A program made the translations under genes and the position numbers. A DNA stretch of 64,000 nucleotides, from contig NZ_FYAK01000010.1 in the NCBI RefSeq assembly GCF_900185615.1, forward strand, positions 1 through 64,000, given 5' to 3'. This document shows, one piece after another, positions 18,367-27,954 of the stretch; within the stretch, counting starts at the first letter, position 1, and every line of letters begins with the position of its first letter. The DNA comes from Photobacterium malacitanum (GTDB taxonomy: Bacteria; Pseudomonadota; Gammaproteobacteria; Enterobacterales; Vibrionaceae). A model generated the notes under the pieces. That model was not told the DNA's origin. It ran no database searches and saw nothing but the letters and a program-made list of their open reading frames with translations.

Positions 18367-18498
18367 TATTAAAATTAGATTGGAGTCTTTAATTTATACT
18401 GGCGACAAAGGAAGAAATGCTTTAGCGAAATTGCTACTTTTATCCGGTTCTGAATGGCTGATATACTTATAAATTGGCTCTAGTGTTTGGATCGAATA

Positions 18499-19278
18499 AT
18501 GGCGACTATTTACAACCCAATTATTGATAATAATAATCCACCTAATGATATTTTTTTTGTTCATGAAGTGTTTGAGCCAGATACGAGTACTCTCAACCAT
18601 AGTCATTACTGGGGACAATTACACCTAGTCAGCAATGGTATTATTGAACTGAGTACGTCAAATAAACGTTTTTTAGCCCCACCACGCTATGCATTGTGGA
18701 TGCCGCCAATGATGGAGCACAAAAGCTATATTCGCCGTAGTCTTAACTATTGTTCAATGAATATTTGCCCGCCGCTATCCGATCAACTACCCGCTTACCC
18801 TTGTTTATTGGAAGTTAGCGCCATTATGACCGCAATTATTGAAGATCTTCGCCAACGTCAAATCATGGTCGCAACGACCGAACAAGACAAGCATTTAGTC
18901 ACGGTGTTATTTGATCAACTTTTATTGTGCCAAGAACATGATCAGTTTTTACCTACCAGCGAAGATAAATTACTACAACCGATTTTAATTGAATTAGAAC
19001 ATAATCCAATTAATAACCTCTCATTGGCACAATGGGCTCAACAACTGCATACGACTGAGCGTACCTTAGCGCGTCATTATAAAAATAAATTAGGCATCAG
19101 TTTTACTGAATGGCGCCAACGACGTAAATTTATTTATTCATTGCATCTATTACGCCAAGGCATGTCGGTTAACGAAACCGCATTAACCTTAGGCTACCAT
19201 CAAGCATCGCCGTTTATTACCTTATTTAAAAAATACACTGGCGCAACCCCAGATCAATACCGTTTAAGGTTAGATTAG
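18499..19278 (+). CDS. AraC family transcriptional regulator (cupin type)
   Basis: A 259-residue regulator. The N-terminal ~110 residues form a cupin-like sensor (HSHYWGQLHLVSNGIIEL, then PPRYALWMPPMMEH), as in NimR/YeaM-type regulators. The C-terminal ~100 residues carry two helix-turn-helix motifs: LAQWAQQLHTTERTLARHYK and the GMSVNETALTLGYHQASPF block, then TPDQYR. ATG 18499 is used because GGA lies eight bases upstream; a TTG in frame starts earlier. It is directly upstream, in the same direction, of the PTS genes at 19604-21037. Local control of those genes or of the glycan locus is likely. The ligand is unknown. Confidence 0.85.
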   Translation: MATIYNPIIDNNNPPNDIFFVHEVFEPDTSTLNHSHYWGQLHLVSNGIIELSTSNKRFLAPPRYALWMPPMMEHKSYIRRSLNYCSMNICPPLSDQLPAYPCLLEVSAIMTAIIEDLRQRQIMVATTEQDKHLVTVLFDQLLLCQEHDQFLPTSEDKLLQPILIELEHNPINNLSLAQWAQQLHTTERTLARHYKNKLGISFTEWRQRRKFIYSLHLLRQGMSVNETALTLGYHQASPFITLFKKYTGATPDQYRLRLD

Positions 19279-19603
19279 TCCAATCCGTTTGGCTAACAAT
19301 GATAAAAATCACGCCAGTATTGAACCGTATAATCCACTCTTTTTATTGCTGCAATCAAAAATAAACACCATTGGCGCATGTTCTGTGCGCAAGATCGCTT
19401 TCTCACGACCTCAAACCTGAGAGTTAAATCACAACTCATTTGGCTGGTTACAAATGTCCAGCAAATGCACCCTTTATCCCATACCGATAATTACTTTAGC
19501 TGCACATAATGGCTCCAACAAAACGGCTTTCTGCCATCTTAAACCTGTTATGTTGTTGTCCTTACCCGTGGCCAATGTTTCATAACGAAATGGAGTGATT
19601 CTT
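19279..19603 (+). promoter_or_regulatory. intergenic region before the PTS genes
   Basis: About 325 bases without a gene. It is less AT-rich than other gaps and should hold the PTS promoter and the sites of the preceding AraC protein. I could not recognise repeated half-sites. Confidence 0.4.
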
Positions 19604-20662
19604 ATGAAAAACCAATTGTCGCAATTAAAACGGCACCTTTTAACAGGTACCAGTCACATGTTACCGTTCGTTGTTGCAGGTGGTGTACTACTTGCCCTGT
19701 CAGTAATGTTAGGTGGTAAAGGTGCAGTCCCTCAAGGTGTATTCCTTGAAGGTTTATGGGACATGGGTATTGCTGGTTTCACTCTCTTCGTACCAGTGCT
19801 AGGTGGCTACATTGCTTACTCTATCGCTGACCGTCCAGCACTTGCTCCGGGTATGATTGGCGCTTACCTTGCCAACCAAGTTAACGCCGGCTTTATTGGT
19901 GCAATCATTGTCGGTTTTATTGCTGGTTACGTTGTTCTCCAACTAAAACGTATTCCACTATCAAACAAGCTCAAAGCCATCTCAACTTATTTTATTCTTC
20001 CTATTGGTGGTACGTTCATTGTTTCAGGTCTAGTTATCTGGGTTATTGGTGCACCTATTGCAATGGCAATGGAAGGCATGAACGCTTGGCTACAAGGCAT
20101 GGCGGGTACATCTAAAGCATTCCTAGGTGTGATTCTTGGTGGTATGACAGCCTTTGATATGGGTGGTCCAATCAACAAAGTTGCGACTCTATTTGCTCAA
20201 ACACAAGTCGGTACTCAACCATGGTTAATGGGGGGGGTTGGTGTTGCTATCTGTGTGCCACCTCTAGGTATGTTCCTTGCTACGCTTCTATCACCTAAGC
20301 GTTACTCTGATGAAGAGCGTGAAGCCGGTAAAGCGGCAGGTATCATGGGTTGTATCGGTATCACTGAAGGCGCAATCCCATTCGCAGCAGCAGATCCAGT
20401 ACGTGTTATCCCTTCAATCGTTGTTGGCGGTATCGTTGGTAACGTAACAGCCTTCTTATTTGGTGTCCTAAACCATGCACCATGGGGCGGTCTGATTGTA
20501 CTACCCGTTGTTGATGGTCGTATCTTCTATGTCGTGGCTATCATTGCAGGCTCAGTAACAACAGCCTTAATGGTTAACTTCCTTAAAAAACCGATTGCAG
20601 ATCGCCAAGAAGAACAGGCACCTACCGCTGCTTCTGACGACCTTGACCTAAGTTTTGATTAA
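19604..20662 (+). CDS. PTS system IIC component, fructose family
   Basis: A 352-residue membrane permease of the phosphotransferase system that moves and phosphorylates a sugar. The protein begins MKNQLSQLKRHLLTGTSHML. The conserved LLTGTSHMLPFVVAGGVLLA opening, the DRPALAPGMIGAYLAN loop and the GITEGAIPFAAADPVR sugar-site motif identify the fructose-mannitol family (as in FruA, FrwC, FrvB, MngA). It is the IIC domain alone, about 350 residues. GGAG lies before ATG 19604. The IIB gene follows after 60 bases. No IIA domain is encoded in this window, so the phosphate must come from a IIA elsewhere. The sugar is unknown; the neighbouring beta-mannosidase suggests a mannose-containing substrate. 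Confidence 0.9.
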   Translation: MKNQLSQLKRHLLTGTSHMLPFVVAGGVLLALSVMLGGKGAVPQGVFLEGLWDMGIAGFTLFVPVLGGYIAYSIADRPALAPGMIGAYLANQVNAGFIGAIIVGFIAGYVVLQLKRIPLSNKLKAISTYFILPIGGTFIVSGLVIWVIGAPIAMAMEGMNAWLQGMAGTSKAFLGVILGGMTAFDMGGPINKVATLFAQTQVGTQPWLMGGVGVAICVPPLGMFLATLLSPKRYSDEEREAGKAAGIMGCIGITEGAIPFAAADPVRVIPSIVVGGIVGNVTAFLFGVLNHAPWGGLIVLPVVDGRIFYVVAIIAGSVTTALMVNFLKKPIADRQEEQAPTAASDDLDLSFD

Positions 20663-20722
20663 TAACATCGCATTCACTTATCACCGCGTTAAACGCATTA
20701 AATAATAAATTTGGAGATTCAC

Positions 20723-21037
20723 ATGAAAGTATTAGCTATCACATCTTGCCCATCTGGTGTTGCACATACATACATGGCAGCAGAAGCATTAGAAGTTGCA
20801 GCAAAAGCAAAAGGTTGGGATGTTAAAGTTGAAACCCAAGGCTCTATCGGTATTGAAAACGAAATCACCATGAGTGACGTTGCTGATGCTGATATCGTGA
20901 TTCTAACGAAAGATATCGCGATCAAAAACGAAGAGCGTTTTGCAGGTAAGAAAATTGTTCGAGTTGGTGTGGCAGATGCGGTAAAGAAAGCACCGCAAAT
21001 CATGGATAAAATTGAAGCGCACCTTGCTCAAGCGTAA
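20723..21037 (+). CDS. PTS system IIB component, fructose family
   Basis: A 104-residue cytoplasmic phosphocarrier. It begins MKVLAITSCPSGVAHTYMAA; the cysteine in CPSGVAHT is the phosphorylation site of fructose-family IIB domains. The rest follows the family pattern (VETQGSIGIENEIT, DADIVILTKDIAI). It passes phosphate from a IIA protein to the sugar bound by the IIC encoded just upstream. GGAG lies seven bases before ATG 20723. It is the second gene of a two-gene unit closed by a terminator at 21087-21123. Confidence 0.93.
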   Translation: MKVLAITSCPSGVAHTYMAAEALEVAAKAKGWDVKVETQGSIGIENEITMSDVADADIVILTKDIAIKNEERFAGKKIVRVGVADAVKKAPQIMDKIEAHLAQA

Positions 21038-21086
21038 TCATCCTTAAGGCACTGTTACCTCACAGTGTCTTTATTCCCCCAACATC

Positions 21087-21123
21087 AAGCCATCTTAGAT
21101 CACGTTATTTAAGGTGGCTTTTT
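21087..21123 (+). terminator. rho-independent terminator of the PTS genes
   Basis: An 11-bp stem (AAGCCATCTTA 21087-21097, TAAGGTGGCTT 21110-21120) with one wobble pair is followed by TTTTT. Confidence 0.85.
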
Positions 21124-21317
21124 CTATAACAGCTGAAAAATGCGCATAACCGTATTCTTAACCAAATAAACTGGCATCAAGATAACAATTTCAAGAGCAT
21201 TATATCGCATTCAAAGGTTAGCTAACTGATAATACGCATATTCACACATAGGGTATGTTAGCTAGATTGATTAGTTAGTCCACATCCATAAAAAATAACA
21301 ATAAGTAGACGCAAGAG

Positions 21318-22160
21318 ATGCATAATATTTTTATCGATTTACTCGATAGTGCCATTACTGATTTTGAGTCCTTAAATGACATTTGGTTTGCTGGTGACTC
21401 ATTACCGCCGCTAGAATCGAGCTATCAAGTTAACTTTCCTCGCTTAGAATTAGTCTTTAAAGGCCATTACGCCAATACCTTTGATAATCAGCAACCTGAT
21501 GCTACTAATATTACGCTTGGGGTCGGTGAAGCGTTATTTATTCCAGCCAATGCTTGGAACAAACCTGATTGGCAACATGAGTGCTCGGTACTCAGTTTAT
21601 TATTTGGTAAAAGCCAACTTGGTTTTAGTCTTGTGAGTAAGCGAGCCAATGAAGATGGTTTTTATGATGTGCAAAAATACAGTGTGCCGCAGCGCAGTAG
21701 CCATGCCATTGATCATATTCTCAATGCACTATCAAGCTTAGCTCATGAAAAGAAAAAACAGCCGGCTGATAAATTTTTGTTAATGGCCTTATTATGCTAT
21801 TGCAAAGATATGCTTGAAATGCCGACCACCGATTGTACTCGTCGTAGCCAAGATTTATTTAAAGGCATTTGTATTTACGTTCAAGAAAATTTCCATCGCA
21901 ACATCAACCGTAATACTGTTGCAGAACGATTTAATATTTCACCGAACCATTTATCACGCTTATTTCGCCAAGAAGGCCATATGCGTTTTGCCGATTATAT
22001 CGCTTGGGTACGATTAGAGCGGGCAAAGTTTATGTTAAAGCGCTACAACTTCCGTTTAGAAGAGGTCGCTAATCGCTGTGGTTATCACGATTCAAACTAT
22101 TTTTGTCGTGTATTTAAACGCAAAACGGGTAAAACGCCCACGGAATACCGCGTCCACTAA
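21318..22160 (+). CDS. AraC family transcriptional regulator
   Basis: A 280-residue regulator. The N-terminal ~170 residues form a sensor with no clear family match (LGVGEALFIPANAWNKPDW is cupin-like). The C-terminal ~100 residues are a complete AraC DNA-binding domain: NTVAERFNISPNHLSRLFRQ as the first helix-turn-helix, EEVANRCGYHDSNYFCRVFK as the second, then TGKTPTEYR. It lies between the PTS genes and the beta-mannosidase gene on the same strand and has its own terminator. It most likely controls the mannoside and glycan genes that follow. The Shine-Dalgarno (AAGAG) is weak. Confidence 0.86.
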   Translation: MHNIFIDLLDSAITDFESLNDIWFAGDSLPPLESSYQVNFPRLELVFKGHYANTFDNQQPDATNITLGVGEALFIPANAWNKPDWQHECSVLSLLFGKSQLGFSLVSKRANEDGFYDVQKYSVPQRSSHAIDHILNALSSLAHEKKKQPADKFLLMALLCYCKDMLEMPTTDCTRRSQDLFKGICIYVQENFHRNINRNTVAERFNISPNHLSRLFRQEGHMRFADYIAWVRLERAKFMLKRYNFRLEEVANRCGYHDSNYFCRVFKRKTGKTPTEYRVH

Positions 22161-22166
22161 GCCTGT

Positions 22167-22195
22167 AAAGCAGTAGTTTCGCTACTGCTTTTTTT
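22167..22195 (+). terminator. rho-independent terminator
   Basis: A 10-bp stem (AAAGCAGTAG, CTACTGCTTT) with loop TTTCG is followed by further T residues. It lies directly after the second AraC gene. Confidence 0.92.
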
Positions 22196-22413
22196 ATTTG
22201 CGCCATCTCAATATTAAATCGTCATTAGTGTTAATTGTAACAGTAGTAACACTCGACAAAAGTGATCAACGGCGGTCACAATTCATTCAAATTGATACAA
22301 AAGTCCAGTGATTGCATGCTTAATCCACTGCTAATTAGCTTTATATCGTAATAGACTTCTATTTCATTGTGTTTCGTCTTGTTTCATTTTCACACAATAA
22401 TAAGGATTATTAC

Positions 22414-24876
22414 GTGTCTCATATTTCATTAGATGGTCAGTGGACGCTCACTTCACCTCAGCATTCTCATATTCATACGACGTGCACTTTACCTGGTGAT
22501 GTTCACTCTGCCCTGATTGCCGCAGAGTTATTACCTCAGCCTTATTATGGCTGCAATGAAACCTTAGTTCAGTGGGTAGGAGAAAGTGAATGGTTACTTA
22601 CTCGCGAGTTTACAGTTGATAGCCATCTACTCGAGGCAACAGCAGTAGATTTGAATTTATCGTTTGTCGATACCATGGCGAGCATCTGCATTAACGGTAC
22701 CCAAGTATTAAGCTGCAGTAATATGTTTCGCTGCTATCACGTTGATATCCTTCCCTACCTGCAATTAGGGACCAACCACATCAGCATTGCATTAGCCCGT
22801 AATGATATCGAAGCCCAACGCCGCGCCGAAAAATTACCTTTTGCTGTACCATGGGCGGTTGGCAATAATCAGATCCCACACCTAAATACTCTTCGTAAAA
22901 CCCAATGTCATGCAGGTTGGGATTGGGGCATTTGTTTATTATCAACCGGAATATATAACTCACTAACACTTACCCCTATTTATAACACTCGCTTGCAGCA
23001 TGTGCGCACCCAACAAGCATGGTTAGCCAACGGAGATTGTGAAGTCACAGTGACGATTGATTGTGACATCTTAGTTGAACAAACCACACAAACCCTTGAA
23101 ATCAACTTTGATAAGCAAGTGCACACTATTGCAATTGATACTGCAGTTAAAGGGCCTCAAACCGTCACCCTTGCTGTTGTTGTCACGGAACCACAGCGTT
23201 GGTGGCCAGCAGGTTATGGTGATCAACCGCTATATCCATTAACCGTCACCCTTAACCATCACACCATCACTAAAAAACTCGGTTTACGTGAATTACGCTT
23301 AGATACCCAAGTCGATGCCATTGGCAGTGCGATGACATTTGTGGTTAATGGTAATCCAATTACCGCTAAAGGGGCTAATTGGATCCCCCTTGATGCCCTT
23401 CCGAGCCGCCAAACGCCTGAACGTTATCGACAACTATTAGAAGATGCGGTCGCAGCCAATATGAATATGATCCGTGTTTGGGGCGGTGGCATGTATGAGC
23501 ACGATATTTTTTATGAATTGTGCGATGAGCTTGGTTTATTAGTGTGGCAGGATCTGATGTTTGCCTGCGCGTTATACCCATCGACACCTGAATTTCTGGC
23601 AGATGTTGAATTAGAAATTGTTGACCAAGTTAAACGCTTAGCCGATCACCCTGCCCTCGCTTTATGGTGTGGTGATAACGAAGTCATTGGCGCAATTGGT
23701 TGGTATGACGAATCTAAACACAATCGTGAAAAGTACGTGGTCAACTACGATCGTTTAAATCGCATGCTACAACAAGTGGTTGAACAGTACGATCCAAGCC
23801 GTCGTTTTTGGGCCAGCTCGCCGTGTAATGGTGAATTAGATTTTGGTGATGCGTGGCACGATGACAACCGTGGCGATATGCATTTTTGGGATGTGTGGCA
23901 CTCGGGTAAATCATTTGACGCTTATCACAGTGTAAAACCACGTTTTTGTTCAGAGTTTGGTTACCAATCATGGCCGTCTTTACCAACGGTAAAAACCTTT
24001 GCTGATGATGAAGATTGGAACGTTACTTCACCAACATTTGAACAACATCAAAAGAACGGCCGCGGTAATAGCATTATCACTGAAATGTTTACCCGCTATT
24101 TCCGTTTTCCCGTTGGCTTTGCCAATATGCTCTATTTAAGCCAAGTACAACAGGCAATAGCAATTAAAACGGCGTCTGAATTTTGGCGAGCACATAAACA
24201 ACATTGTCGTGGCATTCTCTACTGGCAACTGAATGATTGTTGGCCAGTGAGTTCATGGTCAAGTATTGAATATACCGGGCGCTGGAAACAACTGCATCAC
24301 CATGCTAAACGCTTCTTTGCACCTGTAATGGCAACATTTATTCAACAGCCACAACAGCCATTATGCTTACATGTGGTCAATGACCATCATCAACCAATGC
24401 CAATTACCGGAAAGGTGATCAAGGTAGATTGGCAAGGCAATGTGCTTGAAACTTGGGATCTAGACACTCAATTAGCCCCTGATAGCAGTACAGTTTTATG
24501 GCAATCTGATCAACAGTTAACAACCACAGCTGCTAAACAGGTCTTTTACCACGTACGCTTAATTTGTGCCGATGGTAGCGTGACTGAAAATGACCATTAC
24601 CCATGTTTATTTAAACACGCACAATTGCAACAACCAGCAATCACTATTGAATGGCACCAAGATAACGATGCCATTTGGTTAGAGTTAGACTGCGACTATC
24701 CAGCATTATTTGTTGAACCACAACTTGAATGCCAAGGTCGCTTTAGTGATAGTAGCTTTACCTTATTACCAAGCCATATTAGTGGTTATAAACAGCGAAT
24801 TTATTATAAAGGTGAATGTAATCTTGAGACATTAAAACAAAGTTTAACCTTATATCACCTTCGTGGCAGTTATTAA
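22414..24876 (+). CDS. GH2 beta-mannosidase, cytoplasmic
   Basis: An 820-residue exo-beta-mannosidase that removes terminal beta-linked mannose, such as the core Man-beta-1,4-GlcNAc of N-glycans or manno-oligosaccharides. GTG 22414 is preferred because AAGGA lies eight bases upstream and translation then begins MSHISLDGQWTL, the usual sugar-binding domain opening. The domains follow the GH2 order: jelly-roll, immunoglobulin-like, then TIM barrel. The acid/base glutamate is in WCGDNEV (residue ~423) and the nucleophile in FCSEFGYQSWP (residue ~514). NMIRVWGGGMYE is diagnostic for beta-mannosidases. There is no signal peptide, so the substrate must be imported. A hairpin terminator follows, then the ABC importer operon. 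Confidence 0.93.
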   Translation: MSHISLDGQWTLTSPQHSHIHTTCTLPGDVHSALIAAELLPQPYYGCNETLVQWVGESEWLLTREFTVDSHLLEATAVDLNLSFVDTMASICINGTQVLSCSNMFRCYHVDILPYLQLGTNHISIALARNDIEAQRRAEKLPFAVPWAVGNNQIPHLNTLRKTQCHAGWDWGICLLSTGIYNSLTLTPIYNTRLQHVRTQQAWLANGDCEVTVTIDCDILVEQTTQTLEINFDKQVHTIAIDTAVKGPQTVTLAVVVTEPQRWWPAGYGDQPLYPLTVTLNHHTITKKLGLRELRLDTQVDAIGSAMTFVVNGNPITAKGANWIPLDALPSRQTPERYRQLLEDAVAANMNMIRVWGGGMYEHDIFYELCDELGLLVWQDLMFACALYPSTPEFLADVELEIVDQVKRLADHPALALWCGDNEVIGAIGWYDESKHNREKYVVNYDRLNRMLQQVVEQYDPSRRFWASSPCNGELDFGDAWHDDNRGDMHFWDVWHSGKSFDAYHSVKPRFCSEFGYQSWPSLPTVKTFADDEDWNVTSPTFEQHQKNGRGNSIITEMFTRYFRFPVGFANMLYLSQVQQAIAIKTASEFWRAHKQHCRGILYWQLNDCWPVSSWSSIEYTGRWKQLHHHAKRFFAPVMATFIQQPQQPLCLHVVNDHHQPMPITGKVIKVDWQGNVLETWDLDTQLAPDSSTVLWQSDQQLTTTAAKQVFYHVRLICADGSVTENDHYPCLFKHAQLQQPAITIEWHQDNDAIWLELDCDYPALFVEPQLECQGRFSDSSFTLLPSHISGYKQRIYYKGECNLETLKQSLTLYHLRGSY

Positions 24877-24914
24877 TTTATAAATTAAGCTAACCACTAT
24901 TTAAAATAATACCT

Positions 24915-24938
24915 ATACGCATATTATTATATGCGTAT
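24915..24938 (+). terminator. hairpin after the beta-mannosidase gene
   Basis: A 10-bp perfect stem (ATACGCATAT, ATATGCGTAT) with a 4-base loop is followed by CTTGTT. A probable terminator with a weak T-run. Confidence 0.6.
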
Positions 24939-25161
24939 CTTGTTACAGCTATTATTTATTATTTTTTTATTCCTATTGGCTCATTAAATATAAAAAATGA
25001 GGTCCATCTTTGATTAAATAAATAATAAAAGTAAAAAATAACATTTGCGACAATGTTCAAGTTAATTATTGTAAAAAGAAATAATAGTAATTAATACAAA
25101 CACTCCAGTTTCATCATGTTTATACGGAATTGATACCCTATATTTATAACAAGGAATCTTC

Positions 25162-26826
25162 ATGATCATAAATAAAGCGCATACGCTCGCGTTAGCAATA
25201 ATGGCGGCATTATGTTCTCCAACGACTTTTGCTACGGAAAAAAATCAATTGACGATTGTGGCTGATTTTTATCCCACCATGATACGTAACTTTAACCCTT
25301 ACCTCGCAACCAATTTACGTACCACAACTGACTTTATTTATGAGCCGCTAGTGGTATTTAATCAAATGCATGGCAATAAGCCGGTAATGCGATTAGCCAA
25401 AGATTACTATATGTCAGACGATCTAATGCAAGTCACATTTGAGATTCGTGACGGTGTCAAATGGTCTGACGGTACGCCATTTACCGCTGAAGATGTGGTG
25501 TATTCATTCCAATTGATTCATGACAAACCAGAGCTTGATCCTAAAAGTATGGATCGCTGGATCAAAAGCGTTCGCCAACAAGATAACAAGGTTATTTTTG
25601 AGTTAACTGAAGCGAACTCTAACCTTCCTTTTGAAATATCTTCGATTCCTATCGTGCCGAAACATATTTGGAAAGACATTGAAAAACCTGAGTTATTTAC
25701 CAATGAAAACCCTGTTGGCTCAGGTCCTTTCACTGAAATAGATACCTTTACTCCACAATTATACGTTCAGTGTCGTAACCCTAATTACTGGGATAACGAC
25801 AACCTTGAAGTCGATTGTTTACGCGTGCCACAAATTGCCAATAACGATCAGCTACTAAACAAAATCATCAAGTCAGAGCTCGACTGGACCAGTGCTTTTA
25901 TTCCTGATGTTGATGCGCTTTATGCTGCACGTAATCCAAATCATAAATACTGGTACCCAGCGGCAAGTACACAAGCATTTATGATGAACTTTAAAACCCC
26001 ACATCCGGGTAATAATGAAGCAATTAACACCCTTGATTTCCGTCGTGCGCTCTCGATGGCGATTGATCGTCAAAAAATCATTGATGTCGCTTTTTACGGT
26101 AACGGCATCGTTAATGATTATGCATCAGGCTTAGGCAAAGGCTTAGAATTCTGGGCAGATCAAGATATTTATAATAAATACAAAGGCTTTAATACTTACA
26201 ATATTGATAATGCCAAAGCATTACTCGCAAAAGCCGGCTTTAAAGATATCGATGGTGATGGTTATGTCGAAACACCAACGGGTAAAAAAATAGAAATTTC
26301 AATCCAATCACCAACAGGTTGGACTGACTTTAATAATACCGTTCAACTTGGGGTTGAACAGTTACAAATGGCGGGTATCGATGTTAAAGCCAAAACCTCT
26401 GACTTTGCGGTTTATAACCAAGCGATGACTAACGGTACTTATGATATGGCTTATACCAACTACTTTAACGGTGCCGATCCATACCGTTACTGGAACAGTG
26501 CTTATCATTCACGTTATCAAGAAGGTGCGAACATGCCGCGCTTTGCAATGCACTTCTTTAAAAATGCTGAACTTGATCAATTGTTAGATAATTTCTATAA
26601 AACAGCCAACCAAGATCAACAAAAAGAAATTGCACATAAAATTCAAAAGATTATTGCTGAAAACCAAATCACTATTCCTGTGATGTCAGGGGTTGATGTC
26701 TACCAGTTTAATGAAAGCCGTTTTACTGGTTGGTGGAGCACTGAAAACCCTAAAGGGCGTCCATTAGCATGGGCTGGTGTACCTGAACGTTTATTACACG
26801 TACTAGATTTAAAACCTAAAGCATAA
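25162..26826 (+). CDS. ABC transporter substrate-binding protein, chitobiose/oligosaccharide type (SBP family 5)
   Basis: A 554-residue periplasmic binding protein with signal peptide (MIINKAHTLALAIMAALCSP...TFA). It belongs to the peptide/opine/chitooligosaccharide group and is strikingly similar to the Vibrio chitooligosaccharide-binding protein CBP. Shared stretches include TTTDFIYEPLVVFN, ENPVGSGPFT, VDCLRVPQIANNDQ, GWTDFNNTVQL and the C-terminal RLLHVLDLKP. A ligand containing GlcNAc beta-1,4-GlcNAc is therefore likely. The neighbours (beta-mannosidase, aspartylglucosaminidase, GH92) suggest an N-glycan core such as GlcNAc2, Man-GlcNAc2 or its asparagine conjugate. It heads a five-gene operon, with a hairpin before the permease genes. 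Confidence 0.88.
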   Translation: MIINKAHTLALAIMAALCSPTTFATEKNQLTIVADFYPTMIRNFNPYLATNLRTTTDFIYEPLVVFNQMHGNKPVMRLAKDYYMSDDLMQVTFEIRDGVKWSDGTPFTAEDVVYSFQLIHDKPELDPKSMDRWIKSVRQQDNKVIFELTEANSNLPFEISSIPIVPKHIWKDIEKPELFTNENPVGSGPFTEIDTFTPQLYVQCRNPNYWDNDNLEVDCLRVPQIANNDQLLNKIIKSELDWTSAFIPDVDALYAARNPNHKYWYPAASTQAFMMNFKTPHPGNNEAINTLDFRRALSMAIDRQKIIDVAFYGNGIVNDYASGLGKGLEFWADQDIYNKYKGFNTYNIDNAKALLAKAGFKDIDGDGYVETPTGKKIEISIQSPTGWTDFNNTVQLGVEQLQMAGIDVKAKTSDFAVYNQAMTNGTYDMAYTNYFNGADPYRYWNSAYHSRYQEGANMPRFAMHFFKNAELDQLLDNFYKTANQDQQKEIAHKIQKIIAENQITIPVMSGVDVYQFNESRFTGWWSTENPKGRPLAWAGVPERLLHVLDLKPKA

Positions 26827-26835
26827 TAAAAAAAT

Positions 26836-26862
26836 AATGCCGTTATCTTTTGATTACGGCAT
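26836..26862 (+). terminator. intercistronic hairpin after the binding-protein gene
   Basis: An 8-bp stem (AATGCCGT 26836-26843, ACGGCATT 26855-26862) follows the binding-protein stop with T-rich bases after it. Such elements commonly let the binding protein be made in excess of the permeases. Confidence 0.6.
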
Positions 26863-26966
26863 TTATTTAGCTGTGATGAATACATGTTTTTATTAATGCT
26901 GTTGTTATTTAACTGCAGCATTTTAATTTTCATGTCTCTAAAAAATCTTTATTAGGAATAAATACG

Positions 26967-27953
26967 ATGGGATTTTTCTTTCGGCGTTTATCATTCTATT
27001 TTGTTGCACTAATATTTGCAGCAACATTAAACTTTATATTACCAAGGGCAATGCCGGGTGATCCCGTTACAATGATGTTTGCCAATGCAACCTCACATGT
27101 TAGCCCAGAACGTATTGATGCAATGAAAAAACTGCTGGGGTTTGTTGATGGCCCCTTATACGAGCAATATTTTTCATATCTTGCCAATATTTTTACTGGT
27201 CAATGGGGAACATCAATTAAATTCTACCCATTATCGGTAAATGATCTCCTTGGTAGTGCGATTGGCTGGTCATTATTTTTAACTGGAACTGCGGTTGTTT
27301 TATCATTTTGCATAGGTTCGGTGATGGGCATTTTTGCCGCTTGGCGTCGTGGCAGTTATTACGACACCTTTATTTCACCTACCACACTGGTAGTCCAATC
27401 TATTCCCTCAGTGGTTATTGCGATGCTGGTAATGTTTACCTTTGCCGTTGGCTTAGAGTGGTTTCCAGTGGGTAACGCGTACACCTCAGGCACCACACCT
27501 GATTGGTCAAGCTGGGCGTTTTATAAAGATGTGATGTATCACGCCGCGCTACCTTTGCTATGTGCCACTGTCAGCCAAATCGGTGGCTTTTTAATTAGCA
27601 TGCGTAACAACATGATCAACTTGCTTAACGAAGACTTTATCACCATGGCCAAAGCCAAAGGATTAAGTGAACATCGGGTTATTTTTAACTACGCTGCTCG
27701 TAATGCAATGCTACCAAGTGTCACTGCATTATCAATGGCTTTAGGTACCGCAATTAGTGGTCAGTTAATTGTTGAAATGATCTTTAACTATCCCGGCCTT
27801 GGAACGGTATTGTTAAATGCAATTCACGCTCGTGATTACCAAGTACTTCAAGGACAATTATTACTGATGACCTTATTTATGTTGTTCTTTAACTTTATGG
27901 CCGATCTATTAATTGTGCTGTTAGATCCGCGTCTACGTAAGGGAGATCGATAA
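26967..27953 (+). CDS. ABC transporter permease, DppB-like
   Basis: A 328-residue inner-membrane permease with six hydrophobic segments. It opens with FRRLSFYFVALIFAATLNFI and LPRAMPGDPV, which is the DppB/OppB signature. The cytoplasmic EAA-type loop is in the region EDFITMAKAKGLSEHRVIFN. It pairs with the DppC-like protein encoded one base downstream to form the pore for the CBP-like binding protein. AGGA lies before the ATG. The ATPase subunits are not in this window. Confidence 0.93.
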   Translation: MGFFFRRLSFYFVALIFAATLNFILPRAMPGDPVTMMFANATSHVSPERIDAMKKLLGFVDGPLYEQYFSYLANIFTGQWGTSIKFYPLSVNDLLGSAIGWSLFLTGTAVVLSFCIGSVMGIFAAWRRGSYYDTFISPTTLVVQSIPSVVIAMLVMFTFAVGLEWFPVGNAYTSGTTPDWSSWAFYKDVMYHAALPLLCATVSQIGGFLISMRNNMINLLNEDFITMAKAKGLSEHRVIFNYAARNAMLPSVTALSMALGTAISGQLIVEMIFNYPGLGTVLLNAIHARDYQVLQGQLLLMTLFMLFFNFMADLLIVLLDPRLRKGDR

Positions 27954-27954
27954 C

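Noticed and set aside
22261..22290. GTGATCAACGGCGGTCACA as a CRP site before the beta-mannosidase gene
   Set aside because: The half-sites are misspaced for TGTGA-N6-TCACA.
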